DNA of 13,608 nucleotides, from positions 1-13,608 of the forward strand of contig JAVBUR010000127.1 of NCBI GenBank assembly GCA_031555145.1. Direction: 5' to 3'. Positions 5,942-13,608 of the stretch are shown here, piece by piece. The DNA comes from JAJDIA01 sp031555145. Its GTDB lineage: Bacteria; Bacteroidota; Bacteroidia; Bacteroidales; Tannerellaceae. A program made the position numbers and the translations under genes. A model generated the notes under the pieces. It searched no databases. It was not told the origin of the DNA and saw nothing but the letters and a program-made list of their open reading frames with translations. Each line of letters begins with the position of its first letter. The first letter of the stretch is position 1.

Positions 5942-8900
5942 ATGAACAAAATATATCGAATCTATACCATTATTCTTGCCTTATTTATCCCCGCTTTGAT
6001 GATCGCGCAAGAAATAAAAATCACAGGAATCATCACTGATTCCCATAACGAACCACTCATTGGCGTCTCTGTTTCTGAAAAGGGAACAACGAATGGGACG
6101 ATTACGGATTTAGACGGAAAATATACAATTAACCTGCAAAAAGCAGCTATACTGGCTTTTTCGTATGTCGGTTTTACTTCACAGGAAATGACGGTAAACG
6201 CCAGTCGTACGCTGAACCTGGTGATGCAGGATGCTACATTAGGATTAAGTGAACTGGTGGTAGTCGGATATGGAACACAATCGAGGCGTACCATCACTTC
6301 CGCCATTACCAAGGTAGGAGGCGAGGAGATCCAGAACATTCCGATCAATACCATTGGTGAAGGGTTGAAAGGGAAGGTCGCTGGTGTGCGTTTCTTTTCA
6401 GATAATAATACCCCGGGAGCCGAAACGACTATTCGCATACGTGGTGGGTCGTCTATCAATAAGTCGAACGACCCGCTTATCCTGGTTGATGGTGTGGAGA
6501 GAGCTTTCTCCGGATTGAATCCGAACGACATCGCTTCCATTGAAGTGTTGAAGGATGCGGCTTCAACGGCTATTTACGGGTCACGTGCTTCCAATGGCGT
6601 CGTACTGATTACCACCAAAAAAGGTACTGTCGGTAAAGGCCCCCAAATCACATTCGAGGCGAATGTTGCCTTACAGGAACCGGAGACGTTATACGATTTC
6701 ATGAATGCGCGTGACTATCTGAGTATTGTCCGTCCCGCAGTGGCTGTAGGTCCGAATGCGAAATTCAATACCATGGATGGTTATTCTGCCAGTTCAGGCA
6801 ATACAGCCACTTCCATTTATTCTTCCCGTTACCTGAAAGACGGCGAAAGCGTTCCGGCAGGCTACCAGTCCATGCCCGATCCGCTCGACCCGACCAAGAC
6901 GTTGATCTTCCAGGATAATAACTTCCAGGATGAGATTTATAGTAAGGCATTGTGGCAGAATTACTATGTCGGCGTAAATGGTGGAAGTGAAGAGGTCAAG
7001 TACAATGCCAGCGTGGGGTATACCGATGATGGCGGTGTGGCTATTGCTACGGATTATTCCCGTATTAGCATGCGGAGTAATATGGATGTCAAGATCAATA
7101 AGCAGCTGTCTTTTCAGGCCGGCTTCGATTATTCATCCACCGATTCCCATCAGTATGACAACCAAATGAATATCATTTCCCGTGGATTGGCTACACCCCC
7201 GACACAGAAGAAATACAACGAAGACGGAACGCCTACCAAAGGGTATAACGCTACTTCGCCTAATCCGCTGTGGTATGCCTACTATAACGACCAAAGCAAT
7301 CTTCAGAAACGTTTGTCTGCTTTCGGTAAACTGACTTACAACATCATTGATGGTCTGAAAGCCGACCTCCAGATGTCTACATACAACCATCATTGGACCA
7401 GTGACAGTTTCCAAAAAGCCAATGAGTTCAACGGCCTGCGACCAGCAACCTCTTCTTTTGGTGAACTCAACCGCTACAAGTTGGATGCCTATGCTACGTA
7501 TGTGAAATCATTCAACGACCATTCCTTGTCTGTCATGGGTGGGTATTCTTACCAAAGCGATAAGAACAAGGCGCTTTCTGCTTCCGTATCCGGAGCCAGT
7601 TCGGATAAGACACCTACGCTGACTGCCGGTCCGACGAAAACGAATGCCACCAGTAGTCTGACGGAAGACGTGACGATCGGCTACTTTGGCCGTCTGTCGT
7701 ACGACTTTCAAAAGAAATATCTTTTCTCGGCTACTTTCCGTGAAGATGCTTCTTCCCGTTTTGCCACAGGCAACCAATGGGGTTTCTTCCCGGGTGTATC
7801 TGCCGGTTGGGTCATGTCTGACGAAGCATTTATGGAAAATATCCAGAGCATCAGTAACCTGAAGTTCCGTGTCAGCTATGGACAGACCGGGAATAACTCC
7901 ATTGGCCTGTATGACGCCTATGGAAAGTATTCTACCAGTGCCAAGTATAGTGGTAATGCCGGGATCGTGCCTTCCACCATGCCCAATATGGACTTAACCT
8001 GGGAGGTTTCCACACAGTTGGATGCCGGTTTGGATTTGTCGTTGTTCGACGGACGGATCATGTTCAGCGGTGACTATTTCAATAAGATCACGGATAACCT
8101 GTTGTTCAGTAAGGAATTGCCGAATACGAGCGGCTATGCCAATGTGCAGACGAATGTCGGTAAAGTACGGTTCTATGGCTTTGATGTGGAGGTCAATACG
8201 GTCAACATTGAAACAAAAGACTTTAACTGGTCGTCCAAATTTACCTGGAGTTTTGTGAAGAATAAGGTGCTCGAACTTCCCGATAACGGTCGTGAAGGAA
8301 ACCGGATCGGTGGGATCACCCTGGCCGACGGTACCGCTTTTGGCGGAACGGCCGAAGGCGAGTCGCTCTATCGTTACTATGGTTTTATGGTAGACCGTAT
8401 CCTGGAAACACAGAGCGATGCCGACAATGCACTGTATGACAGCAAGGCCAAAGGCTACAGACCTTCGGATGGCAAGAAAGTGGCTGGCCGTAAGGAAGTG
8501 GGCGACTACGAATGGAAAAACCGTGACGGCAGCTTACAACGGGATGGTAAAGATTATATCGACGATCAGGACCAGTTCTTGCTGGGTTATACCGTTCCAC
8601 ATTCAACGGGCGGTTTGAATAACAGCTTCACATATAAGCATTTCAATCTGAATATTTTCGTTGACTGGGCGTTGGGACATTCCATTAACAATAACTCGGA
8701 GATGCGCTACTTCATGAATACATTCGCCAACAACTACACGCTGATCGACGAAGTAAAGCAATGCTGGACACAGCCGGGCGATAAGACCAAATATGCCCGT
8801 TTTACGGCAAACGACCCGGATGATGGAAACTCCAACTTCAGCCGTACATCCAATATCTTCAACTATAAGGGCGATTATTTGTGTATCCGCGAAGTCAGCC

Positions 8901-9103
8901 TGCAATACAATGTGCCGACCAACCTGTTGTCTAGACTGGGCGTTGCTAATCTGGCTTTCACGCTTTCGGGAAATAACCTGCATTATTTTACCGCAGTCAA
9001 GGGCGTCTCTCCTGAAGTAGGAGCTTCGACCACCTACAATGCTTCTTACTATAATTATCCTCCTATTCGCCGGTATGCAATTGGAGCTAAGTTAACCTTC
9101 TAA
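5942..9103 (+). CDS. nanO: SusC/RagA-family TonB-dependent outer-membrane transporter, probable sialic acid importer (NanO-type)
   Basis: A 1053-residue outer-membrane protein expected to move sialic acid or sialo-glycan into the periplasm using TonB energy. It has a signal peptide (about 1-22, cleavage likely before QEIKITG) and a carboxypeptidase-regulatory-like domain at about 26-97, with the typical EPLIGVSV and TDLDGKYTI pattern. Then come the SusC hallmark LSELVVVGYGTQ (102-113) and a plug domain with IRIRGGSS, DPLILVDGV and IASIEVLKDAASTAIYGSRASNGVVLITTKKG-like motifs (165-228). A long 22-strand-type barrel follows, ending in an aromatic-rich strand, AIGAKLTF. The susD partner starts 19 bases downstream. 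Substrate is inferred from the surrounding sialidase, mutarotase and lyase genes, as in the nan loci of Bacteroides fragilis and Tannerella forsythia, where the pair is called NanO/NanU. There is no frameshift or truncation. Confidence 0.92.
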   Translation: MNKIYRIYTIILALFIPALMIAQEIKITGIITDSHNEPLIGVSVSEKGTTNGTITDLDGKYTINLQKAAILAFSYVGFTSQEMTVNASRTLNLVMQDATLGLSELVVVGYGTQSRRTITSAITKVGGEEIQNIPINTIGEGLKGKVAGVRFFSDNNTPGAETTIRIRGGSSINKSNDPLILVDGVERAFSGLNPNDIASIEVLKDAASTAIYGSRASNGVVLITTKKGTVGKGPQITFEANVALQEPETLYDFMNARDYLSIVRPAVAVGPNAKFNTMDGYSASSGNTATSIYSSRYLKDGESVPAGYQSMPDPLDPTKTLIFQDNNFQDEIYSKALWQNYYVGVNGGSEEVKYNASVGYTDDGGVAIATDYSRISMRSNMDVKINKQLSFQAGFDYSSTDSHQYDNQMNIISRGLATPPTQKKYNEDGTPTKGYNATSPNPLWYAYYNDQSNLQKRLSAFGKLTYNIIDGLKADLQMSTYNHHWTSDSFQKANEFNGLRPATSSFGELNRYKLDAYATYVKSFNDHSLSVMGGYSYQSDKNKALSASVSGASSDKTPTLTAGPTKTNATSSLTEDVTIGYFGRLSYDFQKKYLFSATFREDASSRFATGNQWGFFPGVSAGWVMSDEAFMENIQSISNLKFRVSYGQTGNNSIGLYDAYGKYSTSAKYSGNAGIVPSTMPNMDLTWEVSTQLDAGLDLSLFDGRIMFSGDYFNKITDNLLFSKELPNTSGYANVQTNVGKVRFYGFDVEVNTVNIETKDFNWSSKFTWSFVKNKVLELPDNGREGNRIGGITLADGTAFGGTAEGESLYRYYGFMVDRILETQSDADNALYDSKAKGYRPSDGKKVAGRKEVGDYEWKNRDGSLQRDGKDYIDDQDQFLLGYTVPHSTGGLNNSFTYKHFNLNIFVDWALGHSINNNSEMRYFMNTFANNYTLIDEVKQCWTQPGDKTKYARFTANDPDDGNSNFSRTSNIFNYKGDYLCIREVSLQYNVPTNLLSRLGVANLAFTLSGNNLHYFTAVKGVSPEVGASTTYNASYYNYPPIRRYAIGAKLTF

Positions 9104-9122
9104 TCACCTAAATAATGTTGTT

Positions 9123-10577
9123 ATGAAAACAAAATATATTTGTCTTGTAGTATGCGCTTTCTTTGCATTATCTTCTTGCCACGGCGATTTGAATGTGAAG
9201 CAAACCAGTGAGATCACAGCCAACTCCATGTGGCAGGATGAGAACGATGCCACATCCGCCATGTATGGCATGTATAATAAATTCCGTTCGACCTTTAATA
9301 GCAACTATATGTATTGGGGCGAATATCGCACCGGCCTGTGGGGCGACGGTATGACTACACAGACAGCCCGCGACCAGGTCTATCAGAACCAGTTGAACCC
9401 TGACCATGGATCTGCCAACTGGGGCGATGTGTATACCACAATCAACGATGCCAACCTGATCCTGAAGTATACGCCGAATATTCCCTTTAATAGTGAACTG
9501 ACCAAGGGCAAGGTGTTGGCGAATGCTTATTTTGTCCGTGCTTATTGCTATTACTGGATTGCCCGGGTTTGGGGCGACGCGCCTATTTTGCTGGAAGGTT
9601 TTGAATCGGATAAGCAGGAGGGGCTTTTCCCATCCCGTGAGCCGGTCGACAAAGTGCTTCAGCAGGTAGGAAGTGACCTGGATATGGCGGCGTCTTTCAT
9701 GCCGACTTCCGTAACCGATCGCAATATGGCCTCGGCCGCTTCGATCCAGATACTGAAGACGGATTATTATCTATGGGTGTATAAGGTGTCTAATGGTGGC
9801 AGCACCGCGTTGGAGAATGCGGAAAAAGCCGTAGCGACTATCCTCAGTGATGCCAATTATGGGTTGGAGGCTAACTTTGCCAATGTTTTTGAGAATGAAT
9901 TGGGACGGGAGATTATCCAGGCCTGGAGTTATATCCAGGATGAATATACGGGGGGTGCCCCGGCCGATTATCTGGTGCCGTCGCAGTATGTGTCTTCCCA
10001 GTATATCGAAAGTCCGGTGAAAGTAGGTAGCCACCAACAATGGTGCTTCTATACGGAGGACTATAAAGCGATCCTGTCAGAAAATGAATCCGACCAGCGA
10101 ACCATCGTCAGTTTCGAAACATTCTACGATGAACCCAAGAAGGCCTCCTTCCAGTGGATCAATAAATATGCGGGCAGTTGGGTGAATGGCACCCGGGTGT
10201 TCGATTCGGATATCGTCCTCTACCGCTATGCCGACGCTTTGCTTTTCGATGCGGAGATCAAGGTGGCGAAGGGTAACCTTTCGGGCGCCGTCGCTTCGCT
10301 GAATAAGATCGCCGAACGCGCCTACGGTGTAGCCGGCTTCTACGCGTCTACCCTGTCGGCCGACCAGTTGAATAAAGCCATCCTGAACGAACGTCTGAAG
10401 GAATTTGCTGCCGAAGGCAAATTGTGGTGGGATTATATCCGTATGGGTGTGGCTTTTGAGATGAATCCTTACCTCAAAGGACGTGAGAATGAACAAAATG
10501 TATTACTTTGGCCGGTGGCGGCTGCTTCGATCAATAAGAATCCGAATATCAAGCAAACACCGGGATACGATAAGTAA
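9123..10577 (+). CDS. nanU: SusD/RagB-family outer-membrane lipoprotein, probable sialic acid-binding partner (NanU-type)
   Basis: A 484-residue surface lipoprotein that caps the SusC-type barrel and captures the sugar. The signal peptide ends in the lipobox LSSC with the lipidated Cys at 19. The mature protein shows the SusD pattern: TANSMWQDENDATSAMYGMYNKF near the start, TPR-like helices such as AYFVRAYCYYWIARVWGDAPILL (about 138-160), a segment VLYRYADALLFDAEIKVAKGN (about 363-383), and the C-terminal hallmark NERLKEFAAEGKLWWDYIRMG. It ends INKNPNIKQTPGYDK, typical of the family. At 484 residues it is a little shorter than many SusD proteins. It follows susC by 19 bases, the usual tight coupling. 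Binding of sialic acid is inferred from the locus. Confidence 0.92.
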   Translation: MKTKYICLVVCAFFALSSCHGDLNVKQTSEITANSMWQDENDATSAMYGMYNKFRSTFNSNYMYWGEYRTGLWGDGMTTQTARDQVYQNQLNPDHGSANWGDVYTTINDANLILKYTPNIPFNSELTKGKVLANAYFVRAYCYYWIARVWGDAPILLEGFESDKQEGLFPSREPVDKVLQQVGSDLDMAASFMPTSVTDRNMASAASIQILKTDYYLWVYKVSNGGSTALENAEKAVATILSDANYGLEANFANVFENELGREIIQAWSYIQDEYTGGAPADYLVPSQYVSSQYIESPVKVGSHQQWCFYTEDYKAILSENESDQRTIVSFETFYDEPKKASFQWINKYAGSWVNGTRVFDSDIVLYRYADALLFDAEIKVAKGNLSGAVASLNKIAERAYGVAGFYASTLSADQLNKAILNERLKEFAAEGKLWWDYIRMGVAFEMNPYLKGRENEQNVLLWPVAAASINKNPNIKQTPGYDK

Positions 10578-10590
10578 AAGCGAATACCGA

Positions 10591-10616
10591 GGCAGGGGGC
10601 TTTCGGGCCTTCTGCC
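10591..10616 (+). promoter_or_regulatory. intercistronic hairpin between SusD and sialidase genes
   Basis: GGCAGGGGGC (10591-10600) pairs with GCCTTCTGCC (10607-10616) over 10 bp, including two G-U pairs, around a six-base loop. It starts 13 bases after the susD stop. The downstream sequence CTTAAATATATTATTTT is AU-rich but lacks a clean U-run. It may act as a partial terminator or as a 3' stabiliser that raises susCD mRNA relative to the sialidase and transporter genes. Confidence 0.55.
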
Positions 10617-10633
10617 CTTAAATATATTATTTT

Positions 10634-12277
10634 ATGAAAAAATACTTACTTGCTGTGCTGTTTATCAGCCTGCTCCAAGCCTGTGGGATGTCCGAAGATA
10701 CCCGGGTGAAGCTGAAACTCGAACAGCCGGTTTTACCGGTATTAGTGAAAAAAGAGGTGAATCCCCTGATACGGCTGGACCTTATTCGTCAGTCGGACGA
10801 AGCATATGAAGTCCGGAAGATCGACGTCTCGCTGCTCGGTACTACCGACTTGAATGATATTGCATCCATTGGCCTGTATAGAGCCGGCAAGAACGGCTTG
10901 TGCGACCCACAACAACTGATCGAGGTGGTCACGCAGCCCAAGGTCGACCTTTCCTTCCTGCTGGCGCTTTCCATACAGGAAGATACCTGCTCGGTATGGA
11001 TTGCCGCCAGCCTGAAACCGATGGTCGACTTGAACCACACCCTTTCCATCGCCTGCAAACGGGTGGAAACAGAAAAAGGGGTATTGCCTTTGCCCGTTCA
11101 GAAATCGTCCTGCCTGCGTATGGGAGTCGCTCTGCGCCAAGCCGGTCAGGATGGTGTGCATACCTCCCGTATTCCGGGATTAGCCACCAGCAAAAAAGGG
11201 ACGTTACTCGCGATATACGATGCCCGCTGGGATATGAGCCGTGACCTACAGGGCGATATCGATATCGCACTGAACCGCAGCTTCGACGGCGGCCTTACCT
11301 GGGAGCCCATGCAGATCGTCCTCGACATGAAAGAATGGGGTGGGTTGGCCGAAAAGTATAACGGTGTGAGTGATGCCGGTATCCTGGTCGACGATCGTTC
11401 GGGCGATATCTACGTGGCCGGACTGTGGATGTATGGCGTACTGGATGGCGAAACCGGCAAATGGGTGCCGGGCATGACCGCCGACAGTACCCGTTGGATA
11501 CATCAATGGCAGCGGAAAGGTTCGCAGCCGGGTCTGGATGTCAAACAAACATCTCAGTTCCTGATCGCCCGCAGTTCGGACGATGGACAAACCTGGAGTG
11601 AACCCCTTAATATCACGAAGGAGACCAAGAACCCCGCATGGTGGCTCTATGCCCCGGCGCCGGGACACGGCATTACGTTGCGCGACGGCACCCTGCTGTT
11701 CCCCACACAGGGACGCGACAAAACCGGAGAACCGTTCTCCAACATCACCTGGAGTAAGGACGGCGGGAAAACCTGGCATGCCAGTAAGCCGGCCTATACG
11801 AATGTGACGGAATGTATGGCTGTGGAATTATCCGACGGCAGTGTCATGCTCAATATGCGTGATAACCGCAACCGGGGGAAAGCCGAGAACAACGGCCGCC
11901 GCATCTGTGTGACCACCGACCTGGGAGAAACCTGGACGGAGCACCCCACCTCGCGCAATGCCCTGATCGAGCCGACCTGCATGGCCAGTATCCACCGGCA
12001 CACCTACCAGCAGAACGGGGAAGAAAAAAGCATTCTCCTGTTTGTCAATCCCAGTTCGATATCGAAACGAAACGACATCACGCTTAAAGTCAGCCTGGAC
12101 GACGGACAGACCTGGCCTGAGAAATATTGGATACTGTTGGACGAATACACCGGAAGGGGCTACTCCTGCATCACATCGGTCGACGAGGAGAATATCGGGA
12201 TTTTGTATGAAAGCAGCCAGGCCGACATGGTCTTCCAACGCTTTACACTAAAAGAGATACTGGATGAGAACAGGTAA
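10634..12277 (+). CDS. nanH: exo-alpha-sialidase (GH33-type), predicted lipoprotein
   Basis: A 547-residue sialidase that removes terminal sialic acid from glycans. A signal peptide ends in the lipobox LQAC with Cys at 17, so the enzyme is probably anchored in the outer membrane. Residues about 25-155 form an N-terminal beta-rich domain like that preceding other Bacteroidales sialidases. The catalytic six-bladed propeller follows: the RIP motif with the first arginine (R179), then five Asp boxes at 216-223, 314-321, 374-381, 427-434 and 487-494 (pattern S/T-x-D-x-G-x-T-W). By spacing against known bacterial sialidases, E393 and R409 (16 apart), R479 and nucleophile Y510 in GRGYSC complete the active site, with D204 as likely acid/base. 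Linkage preference cannot be read from sequence. It lies 56 bases after susD and overlaps the transporter gene by 14 bases. Confidence 0.95.
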   Translation: MKKYLLAVLFISLLQACGMSEDTRVKLKLEQPVLPVLVKKEVNPLIRLDLIRQSDEAYEVRKIDVSLLGTTDLNDIASIGLYRAGKNGLCDPQQLIEVVTQPKVDLSFLLALSIQEDTCSVWIAASLKPMVDLNHTLSIACKRVETEKGVLPLPVQKSSCLRMGVALRQAGQDGVHTSRIPGLATSKKGTLLAIYDARWDMSRDLQGDIDIALNRSFDGGLTWEPMQIVLDMKEWGGLAEKYNGVSDAGILVDDRSGDIYVAGLWMYGVLDGETGKWVPGMTADSTRWIHQWQRKGSQPGLDVKQTSQFLIARSSDDGQTWSEPLNITKETKNPAWWLYAPAPGHGITLRDGTLLFPTQGRDKTGEPFSNITWSKDGGKTWHASKPAYTNVTECMAVELSDGSVMLNMRDNRNRGKAENNGRRICVTTDLGETWTEHPTSRNALIEPTCMASIHRHTYQQNGEEKSILLFVNPSSISKRNDITLKVSLDDGQTWPEKYWILLDEYTGRGYSCITSVDEENIGILYESSQADMVFQRFTLKEILDENR

Positions 12278-13502
12278 GTATTATCCCTGGGTGGTAGTGG
12301 GGCTGCTGTGGTTTGTGGCGCTGCTGAATTATTTGGATCGGCAGATGCTGGCAACCATGCGCGATTCCATGATGATTGATATCGTAGAACTCAATTCAGC
12401 CGCCAATTTCGGGCGGCTGATGGCCATCTTCTTGTGGATCTATGGGTTGATGAGCCCGGTGGCGGGGATGATAGGCGATAGGATCAGCCGGAAACGGCTG
12501 ATTGTTGGAAGCCTGTTCGTTTGGTCATTCGTGACTTTCCTGATGGGTTATGCCACCACGTTCAACGAAGTGTATGTACTGCGTGGACTGATGGGTGTAA
12601 GTGAGGCGCTGTATATCCCTGCCGGACTGTCGCTTATCGCCGACTATCATCAGGATAAGACCCGTTCGCTGGCGGTGGGCCTGCATATGACGGGGCTCTA
12701 TGCCGGACAAGCATTGGGGGGATTCGGCGCCACGCTGGCGTCGATGACAGCCTGGCATACAGTGTTTCATTCGTTTGGGCTGGTGGGTATTACCTATAGC
12801 CTGGTGCTGATCGTGGCGCTCAAAGACTATAAGCGGCCGGCGGATCTTTCCCAACCGGCCGTAGCCAACGTTCATCCTCCGGTATTCAAGGGGCTTACGC
12901 TGTTACTGTCCAATATCTCCTTCTGGGTGATCCTGCTTTATTTCACGGTGCCGAGCCTGCCGGGCTGGGCGGTCAAGAACTGGTTGCCGACGTTGTTTTC
13001 CGACAGCTTGTCGATCGACATGTCGACGGCCGGGCCGATGGCTACGATTACCACGGCCGGCGCCTCTTTGGTCGGTGTCATTGCCGGAGGGCTGTTGTCC
13101 GACCGTTGGGTACGTCGCAATATCCGCGGACGTGTCTATACCGGGGCCATCGGGCTGGGGCTGACCATCCCGGCGCTTGTCCTGCTGGGCTTCGGCCAAT
13201 CATTCGCAGGCATTATCCTGGGAGGGCTTTGCTTCGGACTGGGCTTCGGTATTTTCGATGCAAACAATATGCCGATCATCTGCCAGTTCGTGTCTTACCG
13301 TTACCGGGCTACAGCCTATGGGTTGATGAATATGACCGGCATCTGTGCCGGCGCCTTTATCACCAGCCTGCTGGGTCGCTCGGTCGATGCCGGACACTTG
13401 GGACGCGACTTTATGTTGATGAGCATCGTCGTCTTCCTCGTGATCCTCCTCCAACTCCTTGTCCTTCGCCCCAAGCACGAAAATATGCCGGATAACGCCT
13501 AA
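12264..13502 (+). CDS. nanT: MFS transporter, probable sialic acid permease (NanT-like)
   Basis: A 412-residue inner-membrane protein with about 12 hydrophobic segments in two halves, joined by a polar loop near residues 186-208. The major facilitator motif A appears as GDRISRKR (71-78) between segments 2 and 3, and again in the second half as GGLLSDRWVRR (275-285). NYLDRQ in the first segment (22-27) is typical of the organic-anion symporter branch. Its start lies inside the sialidase gene: the ATG at 12264 overlaps the last 14 bases, and the protein begins directly with a first transmembrane segment, so the start is well supported and translational coupling is likely. Location at the end of a sialidase/NanA/SusCD operon suggests it carries sialic acid from periplasm to cytoplasm; the exact substrate is inferred. 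Confidence 0.88.
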   Translation: MRTGKYYPWVVVGLLWFVALLNYLDRQMLATMRDSMMIDIVELNSAANFGRLMAIFLWIYGLMSPVAGMIGDRISRKRLIVGSLFVWSFVTFLMGYATTFNEVYVLRGLMGVSEALYIPAGLSLIADYHQDKTRSLAVGLHMTGLYAGQALGGFGATLASMTAWHTVFHSFGLVGITYSLVLIVALKDYKRPADLSQPAVANVHPPVFKGLTLLLSNISFWVILLYFTVPSLPGWAVKNWLPTLFSDSLSIDMSTAGPMATITTAGASLVGVIAGGLLSDRWVRRNIRGRVYTGAIGLGLTIPALVLLGFGQSFAGIILGGLCFGLGFGIFDANNMPIICQFVSYRYRATAYGLMNMTGICAGAFITSLLGRSVDAGHLGRDFMLMSIVVFLVILLQLLVLRPKHENMPDNA

Positions 13503-13608
13503 CGGCGGTATTCAAATGTAACCAGACTTGAAAGCGGCGGTGGTTTGAGGGGAAAAGGGCAGAAACCCCCCCCAAAAAAAAAAAAAAAGAGAAAAAATAA
13601 AAAAGAAA
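13503..13608. other. non-coding right end with homopolymer-rich tail
   Basis: The 106 bases after the MFS stop contain no ORF that I can support. From about 13550 the sequence becomes simple: a G/A-rich stretch, then a run of about 8 C, about 15 A, and A-rich sequence to the end. TTTGAGGGG near 13543-13551 could pair with the C-run and following As, but no U-tract follows on the plus strand, so it is not a convincing terminator for the operon. The tail looks more like a low-quality contig end than functional DNA. Confidence 0.5.

Noticed and set aside
8603..8983. 126-codon minus-strand ORF inside susC, and similar antisense ORFs in eno, rpoA, nanM and nanH
   Set aside because: They are frame shadows of strongly coding plus-strand genes, with no recognisable domain.
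10483..10809. 108-codon ORF on the plus strand spanning the susD end and sialidase start
   Set aside because: It lies in another frame over two well-supported genes and its translation has no family resemblance.
3021..13502. Search for hybrid two-component, ECF sigma/anti-sigma, insertion sequence, tRNA or CRISPR features
   Set aside because: None was found; the GntR-type gene is the only regulator and no transposase or repeat array is visible.
13543..13577. Hairpin between TTTGAGGGG and the C-run/A-run as operon terminator
   Set aside because: It is followed by A rather than T on the coding strand and lies in suspect homopolymer sequence.

Overview
The window comes from a member of the Bacteroidota, order Bacteroidales. 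The signs are a SusC/SusD-type outer-membrane pair, several predicted lipoproteins, promoter elements of the Bacteroides type (TTTG and near-TAnnTTTG boxes), and little sign of Shine-Dalgarno sequences before the start codons. The RpoA and RplQ proteins also look Bacteroidales. A Parabacteroides/Tannerellaceae-like origin is plausible but is inference.

Bases 1-3020 are housekeeping. They hold the last six codons of rpsD, then rpoA and rplQ (the end of the ribosomal-protein/alpha operon), a strong intrinsic terminator, then eno (enolase) and a second intrinsic terminator.

Bases 3021-13502 are a co-directional accessory locus that reads as a complete sialic acid capture and uptake operon. In order it encodes a GntR/FadR-family regulator, a kelch-type N-acetylneuraminate mutarotase (NanM-like), an N-acetylneuraminate lyase (NanA), a SusC-like TonB-dependent transporter and its SusD-like lipoprotein (the NanO/NanU type), a lipoprotein sialidase with five Asp boxes (NanH), and an MFS transporter (NanT-like) that overlaps the sialidase gene by 14 bp. 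Proposed flow: the sialidase releases sialic acid from host glycans, SusD/SusC import it across the outer membrane, the mutarotase equilibrates the anomers, the MFS protein moves it into the cytoplasm, and the lyase splits it to ManNAc and pyruvate. Genes for the next steps (ManNAc 2-epimerase, amino-sugar kinase, NagA/NagB) are not in the window.

The best regulatory signal is a perfect 17-base palindrome, TATTTGTCAGACAAATA (3122-3138), lying on the predicted -7 box of the regulator promoter. Its core fits the TNGTNNNACNA operator pattern of the FadR/FCD branch of GntR repressors, so the regulator probably represses its own promoter and the operon behind it. Two intercistronic hairpins, one before susC and one after susD, bracket the SusCD pair and could set its mRNA level apart from that of its neighbours.

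The last ~100 bases after the MFS gene end in homopolymer-rich sequence that looks like a low-quality contig end. No RNA genes, insertion sequences or CRISPR arrays were seen.
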